In this document: one piece after another, positions 1-5,624 of the stretch
Numbering within the stretch: position 1 is the first letter of the stretch
How the letters are laid out: each line of letters opens with the position of its first letter
Position numbers and translations under genes: made by a program
Assembly (NCBI GenBank): GCA_030039775.1
Contig: JASHUX010000177.1
Coordinates: forward strand, 1 to 5,624
Length of the DNA: 5,624 nucleotides
Direction of reading: 5' to 3'
From: Alphaproteobacteria bacterium
Lineage (GTDB): Bacteria > Pseudomonadota > Alphaproteobacteria > ATCC43930 > CGMCC-115725
Notes under the pieces: generated by a model
Told to the model about the DNA's origin: nothing
What the model saw: only the letters and a program-made list of their open reading frames with translations
Database searches by the model: none

Positions 1-35
1 CAGGGCGTTGCGGCCCTGCGCAGGAAAGCAACCAT
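1..35 (-). CDS. Start of an unidentified gene, cut by the window edge
   Basis: Only the first 11 codons are visible, reading MVAFLRRAATP. The call rests on the translation start signal: an ATG at 35-33 preceded by GAGAGGGAGG (50-41), with 5 bases between GGGAGG and the ATG. That is a near-ideal Shine-Dalgarno arrangement. The gene lies downstream of the hybrid kinase on the same strand, separated by 224 bases that contain possible terminators, so it is probably transcribed separately. The short N-terminus has one hydrophobic stretch followed by two arginines and does not allow a family assignment. It could be a false start, but the strength of the ribosome binding site makes a real gene more likely than not. 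Confidence 0.6.
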   Translation of the reverse strand, partial: MVAFLRRAATP

Positions 36-75
36 ATCGACCTCCCTCTCGGGACCGGCCCACGATGACCGGTTC
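36..75 (-). promoter_or_regulatory. Ribosome binding site and adjacent weak hairpin before the partial gene
   Basis: The Shine-Dalgarno GAGAGGGAGG occupies 50-41. Directly upstream, 75-52 can fold with arms of 7 bases (52-58 and 69-75) around a 10-base loop. In the minus-strand RNA one pair is an A-C mismatch, leaving six of seven paired and a contiguous run of five. The hairpin ends one base before the Shine-Dalgarno, so it could influence ribosome access, but no riboswitch class is recognisable. The ribosome binding site is well supported; the hairpin as a regulatory element is speculative. Confidence 0.45.
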
Positions 76-180
76 TGCCAAAAAGGACGCGTTACGTCGT
101 TGCATAACCACGATGGGCCATAGGCACGTGCGAGTGCGTCGCGAGGGGCGATACATAATCTTTTGATTCCAAGACGCAAG

Positions 181-209
181 AAAAAATTCACATCCGGCTG
201 ATTTTTTTT
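181..209 (-). terminator. AT-rich hairpin, possible two-way terminator
   Basis: A run of six A (181-186) and a run of eight T (202-209) flank a short GC-containing core. On either strand TCA (188-190) pairs with TGA (199-201) around an 8-base loop. After one T-T mismatch (187/202) the A run pairs with the T run for six bases. In the kinase transcript the hairpin ends in six U (186-181); in the plus direction it ends in eight. The stem is mostly A-U and therefore weak, but the A-tract/hairpin/T-tract layout is typical of bidirectional intrinsic terminators. It lies about 50 bases beyond the kinase stop. Confidence 0.4.
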
Positions 210-224
210 CTGAAAAGTGCCTCC

Positions 225-256
225 AGAGTCACGCTCGCGGGCGTCAACCGGACTCC
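225..256 (-). other. Bulged stem-loop just after the kinase stop codon
   Basis: In the minus-strand RNA, GGAGUC (256-251) pairs with GACUCU (230-225), with one G-U pair. ACGC (244-241) pairs with GCGU (234-231) around a CCGCGA loop. The two helices stack on one side and are separated by a 6-base bulge (250-245) on the other, giving ten pairs in total. The element begins 3 bases after the kinase TGA. Only four U follow, about ten bases later, so it is not a textbook terminator. It may protect the 3' end of the message or act together with the AT-rich hairpin further downstream. Confidence 0.35.
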
Positions 257-259
257 AAC

Positions 260-2830
<2,571 letters not shown>

Positions 2831-2834
2831 TTTT

Positions 2835-2842
2835 TCCTTCCT
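2835..2842 (-). promoter_or_regulatory. Ribosome binding site fixing the kinase start at 2830
   Basis: The minus strand reads AGGAAGGA followed by AAAAA and then ATG at 2830-2828. The spacing of 5 bases from AGGAAGG is optimal. The alternative GTG 33 bases upstream (2863) has no purine-rich sequence at a usable distance, because the bases before it belong to the predicted -10 region. This site therefore decides the start codon. Confidence 0.8.
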
Positions 2843-2851
2843 AGGGCACTT

Positions 2852-2899
2852 TTTCGTTAACACGCGTTATCCAAAGAATACGCGACAAAGTTAACGAAA
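2852..2899. repeat. Perfect 10-bp inverted repeat framing the kinase promoter
   Basis: TTTCGTTAAC (2852-2861) and GTTAACGAAA (2890-2899) are exact reverse complements separated by 28 bases. Each arm contains the palindrome GTTAAC. On the minus strand the upstream arm overlaps the predicted -35 hexamer and the downstream arm covers the expected transcription start. A smaller near-symmetric pair, CGCGT (2863-2867) and ACGCG (2880-2884), is nested inside. As DNA this resembles two operator half-sites or two palindromic sites for a dimeric regulator. As RNA only the downstream part would be transcribed from this promoter, so an RNA hairpin role is less likely. Confidence 0.55.
2866..2894 (-). promoter_or_regulatory. 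Candidate sigma70-type promoter for the hybrid kinase
   Basis: On the minus strand a -35-like TTAACT (2894-2889) and a -10-like GATAAC (2871-2866) are separated by exactly 17 bases. Each matches the TTGACA/TATAAT consensus at four of six positions. Transcription would begin near 2859, giving a leader of about 30 bases before the ATG at 2830. The placement between the upstream gene's terminator-like hairpins and the kinase ribosome binding site fits. Both hexamers are imperfect, and alphaproteobacterial promoters are hard to call by eye. Confidence 0.4.
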
Positions 2900-2903
2900 C
2901 CGT

Positions 2904-2946
2904 AAAAACGGGTACCCGCGTATGGAAGAAAGCGTACGTGCGTACG
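2904..2946 (-). terminator. Possible tandem weak terminators after the 2H gene
   Basis: Ten bases after the 2H stop codon, CGTAC (2946-2942) and GTACG (2937-2933) form a 5-bp stem with a GCAC tetraloop, followed by CTTTCTT. Further on, the palindrome CGGGTACCCG (2918-2909) runs straight into five T (2908-2904). Its hairpin has only three or four pairs around a GUAC loop. Neither is strong alone. Together they make the end of the upstream transcription unit plausible here, consistent with the kinase having its own promoter just beyond. Confidence 0.4.
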
Positions 2947-2956
2947 GTGATGCGCT

Positions 2957-3667
2957 TTAGGGCCGCCGCAACCACAACCGCCGTCGTGCGGTGCCGATAT
3001 CGCCCAGCTGATAGATGGCCGCGCCCCGTATAGTGAAATGAAATTGCCGGAAGGGCTCCGTTTGCAGCCCGGCGACGAATTGTGGGGCGCCGGCACCGGC
3101 GGTGACGTGAGGGCCGTACTTCGGTCCGCTGGAATTCGTCAGGAAGTGATCGACATAGGCGATCGTCCAATCGATCGTCGGGCTCGCCGGCGCTTCAACG
3201 AAGGCTGCCGCGACACCGCCGTGGCGGATGAACGGCGTCACCGCGTCAACGACGTCCTGTTGCAGCCGCGCCAGCTTCGGCGTGGTTGCGGTCGAAATTC
3301 CCGTTGCGTTCACCGGACCGACGGGGCTGTTGAACAGGCCGGTTGCCTCCAATTCAATGCCCTCCGGCGCAGCCGCTCGGAACACGCCGGCAACCGCGGC
3401 TTCGACGGCCCGAAGATCGGCGCGACGCACATAACATTGGAGAAGAGTCATATGCGGGACATGGGTCGCGTCGAGAGCGAAACCGCCGGATGACTCCTGT
3501 AACAGTCGGTGATTAAGCGCCTTGACCCGATGGACCATGGTCGCGTCGGGGAGCAGCAGAACGTCGATCGCGATGAGTCCCTCGGTCGACGCCGCCGGCG
3601 CACCGCCGCCGCCATCGCTCCACAGCATTCCTAGAGCAAGCGCGAGGCAAATCGCCAATTTCCGCAT
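2957..3667 (-). CDS. Exported 2H phosphoesterase, 2'-5' RNA ligase-like family
   Basis: A 236-residue protein with two H-x-T motifs, PHMT (His72, Thr74) and PHVT (His187, Thr189), 115 residues apart. This is the hallmark of the 2H superfamily (2'-5' RNA ligase / cyclic phosphodiesterase fold), whose members act on 2',3'-cyclic or 2'-5' phosphodiester ends of RNA or nucleotides. The first beta strand is IAIDVLLLP (32-40). The N-terminus is a clear signal peptide: MRK, a hydrophobic core at 4-16, and a likely cleavage after APA (residue 25), so the mature protein should be periplasmic or secreted. That is unusual for an RNA-active enzyme. The substrate is unknown and ligase activity should not be assumed. 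The ATG at 3667 is chosen because it puts the signal peptide at the very start. A TTG at 3697 would add ten residues including KRR. Neither has a good Shine-Dalgarno, so coupling to bcp translation 39 bases upstream is possible. It is probably the last gene of the glnE-bcp unit. Confidence 0.8.
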   Translation of the reverse strand: MRKLAICLALALGMLWSDGGGGAPAASTEGLIAIDVLLLPDATMVHRVKALNHRLLQESSGGFALDATHVPHMTLLQCYVRRADLRAVEAAVAGVFRAAAPEGIELEATGLFNSPVGPVNATGISTATTPKLARLQQDVVDAVTPFIRHGGVAAAFVEAPASPTIDWTIAYVDHFLTNSSGPKYGPHVTAGAGAPQFVAGLQTEPFRQFHFTIRGAAIYQLGDIGTARRRLWLRRP

Positions 3668-3706
3668 CGCCGTAGAATGACGTCGCTTCGTGACCAATTT
3701 GCGACG

Positions 3707-4171
3707 CTAAACTTCCTTCGCCGCTTTCAGCACCTCGTCGGCATGGCCCGGCACCTTGACCTTGCGCCAGATATTGCGGATCACACCTTTGCCATCGATC
3801 AGGAAAGTGGCGCGCTCCATGCCCATGAATTTGCGGCCCATGAAGCTCTTTTCCACCCACACGCCATACGCCTTGGCGGTCGTGAGTTCCTTGTCCGAGC
3901 CGAGAGTGAACGGCAACTCGTACTTCTTCTTGAACTTGTCGTGCGAAGCGACGGTATCCTTGGACACGCCGATCACCACTGCGTCGGCCTTCTTGTACTG
4001 CGAAGCGGCATCGCGGAACTGGCAGGCTTCCTTGGTGCAGCCGGGGGTGTCGTCGCGCGGATAGAAATAGAGCACCACGCTCTTACCCTTGAGCTTCGAC
4101 AGGCTGACGGTGCCGCCACCATCGCTCGGCAGTGTGAAATCGGGCGCTTTGTCGCCCACTTTGAGTGCCAT
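3707..4171 (-). CDS. bcp: Peroxiredoxin, Bcp/PrxQ type (thioredoxin-dependent thiol peroxidase)
   Basis: A 154-residue cytoplasmic peroxidase of full family length, AhpC-TSA fold, that reduces hydrogen peroxide and organic hydroperoxides with electrons from thioredoxin. The active-site segment YPRDDTPGCTKEACQFRD holds the peroxidatic Cys45 and, five residues later, the resolving Cys50, the arrangement of atypical 2-Cys Bcp proteins such as E. coli Bcp. Thr42 and Arg120 (in ERATFLID) complete the conserved catalytic set. No signal peptide is present. The ATG overlaps the glnE stop in TAATG and has a strong Shine-Dalgarno within the glnE 3' end, so translation is probably coupled to glnE. The gene ends in TAG, and the following 2H gene lies in the same reading frame. 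No promoter of its own is evident. The family assignment is secure; the physiological substrate is not shown by sequence. Confidence 0.95.
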   Translation of the reverse strand: MALKVGDKAPDFTLPSDGGGTVSLSKLKGKSVVLYFYPRDDTPGCTKEACQFRDAASQYKKADAVVIGVSKDTVASHDKFKKKYELPFTLGSDKELTTAKAYGVWVEKSFMGRKFMGMERATFLIDGKGVIRNIWRKVKVPGHADEVLKAAKEV

Positions 4172-5624
4172 TAGTCTCCCCTCCCGATGATCTCGTGATA
4201 GCGCGCGAAAGCGCGCGCCGCCCTGTCATCCATATCCCGCTTGAGGGCGACGAAGTCAACCGCGCCCGCGGCGTCCGCCATCAGCGCCAGAAAAGAGGGC
4301 GCCGCCTCGGCCTCGTCGATCTCCTGATCGCGCGTGGCCAGCTTCAGCATCTGCTGGACATTGTGCCAGAGCCGCAGCGCGTCGGTCAGGTCGGCCGCCG
4401 CGTCGGGCGCCAGCACGCCCGCCTGCGCCAGCGCTCCCAGCGCGGCCATCGTGTTGGGATGAAGCAGTTCGGGCCGGCCGTGCGCGTGGCGCAGTTGCAG
4501 ATATTGCACGACGAATTCGATGTCGACCAAGCCGCCGCGGCGGTGCTTCACGTTCCAGAAGCTTGGATTACGATGCGTTTCCGCGATCTTGTCGCGCATC
4601 GACGCGACATCGGCGCAAAGCGCTGCCGGATCGCGCCCGCCGACGAGTGTAGCGTGCACGCAGTCGGAAATCGCCGCGCGGAGTTCCTGCGGTCCCGCGA
4701 CGACGCGGGCGCGGGTCAGCGCCATGTGCTCCCAGGTCCACGCGGCCTCGGCATGATAGCGGCGGAACGCGCCGAGGCTGGTAGCGAGCGGTCCGGCGTT
4801 GCCCGAGGGCCGCAGCCGCATATCGACCTCGTAAAGATTGCCCTCGCGGGTCATCGCCGTCAGCGCCGTGATCAGGCGCTGCGACAGCCGTGCGTAATAT
4901 GTCGGCGCCGGCAAGGGATAAGGGCCGTTCGAGGCCTCGACGCCCGCAGGGACGTCGTAGACCACGATTAAGTCGAGGTCGGACGTTGCGGACATCTCAC
5001 GCCCGCCGAGCTTGCCCAGGCCCAGCACCGCGATCGTCCCGCCGGCGACCGTGCCGTGCGCGACCGCGAAATAGCCGGCGATGCGCGGCAGCAAGCCTGA
5101 GATCGCGGCTTCGGCCGTGGCGGCGAACGCCCGCCCGGCGCCCTCCCCGTCGATCCGCCGGCGCAGCACCGCCACCCCGGCGCGGAATTTGCGGTCGCCG
5201 ACCCAGCGACGCGCGCGTTCGTATAGCTCCTCTTCATCGCGCGGCTCGCCGAGCGCGCGGTCGACGTCGGCGAGGGTGGCGGCACGGTCGGTGGTAGGTG
5301 CAGTCTCGTCGGACAACAGCGCCTCGACCAGCGTCGGATATTGAGTGAGCTGGTCGGCCATCCGCTCGCTGACGCTCATGATTTCGGCGATCAGCTCGAT
5401 CAACTTCGGATTGCGGTAGAACAGCGACAGAAGCTGCACCCCGGCAGGAAGGCCGGCGAGAAAATGATCCAAGCGCCGCAGCGCCGCGTCCGGTGCCGGC
5501 GCGCGGCCGAAGGTTGCGAGCAGGACGGGCACCAATTCCGTCAACAGTTCCCGCGCACGCTGGCTGCGCATCGCGCGATAGCGACCATGGTGCCAGCTCC
5601 GTACCATCGCCGCGACGGCAGGTG
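4171..5624 (-). CDS. glnE: Bifunctional glutamine synthetase adenylyltransferase/deadenylylating enzyme, C-terminal half
   Basis: GlnE attaches AMP to a tyrosine of glutamine synthetase, turning it off when nitrogen is plentiful, and removes it when nitrogen is scarce; PII signalling proteins set the direction. About 484 codons are visible and the frame stays open to the window edge (PAVAA precedes the internal Met at 5607), so the N-terminal deadenylylating domain lies outside; family members are usually about 950-1000 residues. Numbering from that Met, the segment WHHGRYRAMRSQRARELL (5-22) is the conserved central linker. The C-terminal nucleotidyltransferase domain follows, with GLGKLGGREM (196-205) and the metal-binding aspartates Asp210 and Asp212 in SDLDL. 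The third acidic site lies in YEVDMRLRPSG, and then comes the conserved RGGLVDIEFVVQYLQL helix. All key residues of the adenylyltransferase half are intact. The gene ends TAA, sharing one A with the bcp start codon. The promoter is outside the window. Confidence 0.95.
   Translation of the reverse strand, partial: PAVAAMVRSWHHGRYRAMRSQRARELLTELVPVLLATFGRAPAPDAALRRLDHFLAGLPAGVQLLSLFYRNPKLIELIAEIMSVSERMADQLTQYPTLVEALLSDETAPTTDRAATLADVDRALGEPRDEEELYERARRWVGDRKFRAGVAVLRRRIDGEGAGRAFAATAEAAISGLLPRIAGYFAVAHGTVAGGTIAVLGLGKLGGREMSATSDLDLIVVYDVPAGVEASNGPYPLPAPTYYARLSQRLITALTAMTREGNLYEVDMRLRPSGNAGPLATSLGAFRRYHAEAAWTWEHMALTRARVVAGPQELRAAISDCVHATLVGGRDPAALCADVASMRDKIAETHRNPSFWNVKHRRGGLVDIEFVVQYLQLRHAHGRPELLHPNTMAALGALAQAGVLAPDAAADLTDALRLWHNVQQMLKLATRDQEIDEAEAAPSFLALMADAAGAVDFVALKRDMDDRAARAFARYHEIIGRGD
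4176..4185 (-). promoter_or_regulatory. Ribosome binding site of bcp inside the glnE 3' end
   Basis: The minus strand reads GGGAGGGGAG (4185-4176), then ACTA, then the overlapping stop/start TAATG at 4173-4169. GGAGG (4184-4180) sits eight bases before the ATG. Because the site is within the last codons of glnE, ribosomes finishing glnE arrive on it and can reinitiate. Confidence 0.8.

Noticed and set aside
60..115. Direct repeat CCACGATG at 60-67 and 108-115
   Set aside because: It is only eight bases, occurs twice, and has no extended similarity around it; easily due to chance.
152..179. Promoter-like TTGCGT-16-TATGTA on the minus strand ahead of the partial gene
   Set aside because: It is a poor -10 match with short spacing and would leave a leader of more than 100 bases; too weak to annotate.
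2831..2863. GTG at 2863 as kinase start (867 residues)
   Set aside because: There is no Shine-Dalgarno before it, it overlaps the predicted promoter/start-site region, and the ATG at 2830 has an excellent ribosome binding site.
2852..2899. CtrA-type TTAA-N7-TTAA box in the kinase leader
   Set aside because: The two TTAA elements are 30 bases apart. No second TTAA lies seven bases from either one, so the full CtrA site is absent.
3646..3667. Lipoprotein signal in the 2H protein (Cys7 in LAIC)
   Set aside because: The cysteine is too close to the N-terminus and inside the hydrophobic core, and Ile before Cys does not fit the lipobox.
3668..3697. TTG at 3697 as start of the 2H gene
   Set aside because: It would place ten polar and basic residues before a standard signal peptide and has no well-spaced Shine-Dalgarno. 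It was not fully excluded, since the ATG also lacks one.
4201..4216. GCGCGC-GAAA-GCGCGC perfect hairpin near the glnE 3' end
   Set aside because: It encodes Ala-Arg-Ala-Phe-Ala-Arg with ordinary GC-rich codons within glnE, so codon use explains it. A role upstream of the bcp ribosome binding site is possible but unsupported.
4165..4971. Plus-strand open frame of 268 codons opposite glnE
   Set aside because: It is antisense to the conserved GlnE adenylyltransferase domain and its composition is that of a shadow frame.

Overview
The window looks like a chromosomal segment from a GC-rich alphaproteobacterium. This is inferred from the codon use, the style of the GlnE and hybrid-kinase sequences, and glnE lying next to a bcp-type peroxiredoxin. 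The exact genus cannot be read from the sequence. All genes seen lie on the minus strand, so transcription runs from high to low coordinates.

In transcription order: (1) 5624-4171, the C-terminal half of glnE, the glutamine synthetase adenylyltransferase/deadenylylating enzyme, open at the window edge. (2) 4171-3707, a Bcp/PrxQ peroxiredoxin whose ATG overlaps the glnE stop by one base (TAATG). (3) 3667-2957, an exported 2H-phosphoesterase protein of the 2'-5' RNA ligase-like superfamily. It starts 39 bases after bcp and shares its reading frame. These three probably form one transcription unit. It is closed by small GC-rich hairpins with T-rich tails at about 2946-2904.

(4) A 126-base leader (2956-2831) holds a candidate sigma70-type promoter. 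A perfect 10-bp inverted repeat sits over its -35 region and its expected start point. The leader then carries a strong ribosome binding site. (5) 2830-260 encodes an 856-residue soluble hybrid histidine kinase ordered coiled coil - PAS - HisKA - HATPase - REC - REC - HPt. It is a complete phosphorelay in one chain with no response regulator gene visible beside it. (6) 259-36 is a 224-base intergenic stretch with a bulged stem-loop just after the kinase stop and an AT-rich hairpin that could terminate transcription in both directions. (7) 35-1 is the first 11 codons of another minus-strand gene, recognised by its strong Shine-Dalgarno sequence; its product cannot be named.

The functional themes are nitrogen control (GlnE), peroxide defence (Bcp), an exported RNA/nucleotide-end-processing-like protein of unknown role, and a separate cytoplasmic stress- or redox-type sensor kinase. 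Nothing points to a mobile element, CRISPR array, RNA gene or defence island. The items most worth a second look are the exported 2H protein in the glnE-bcp unit and the inverted repeat framing the kinase promoter.
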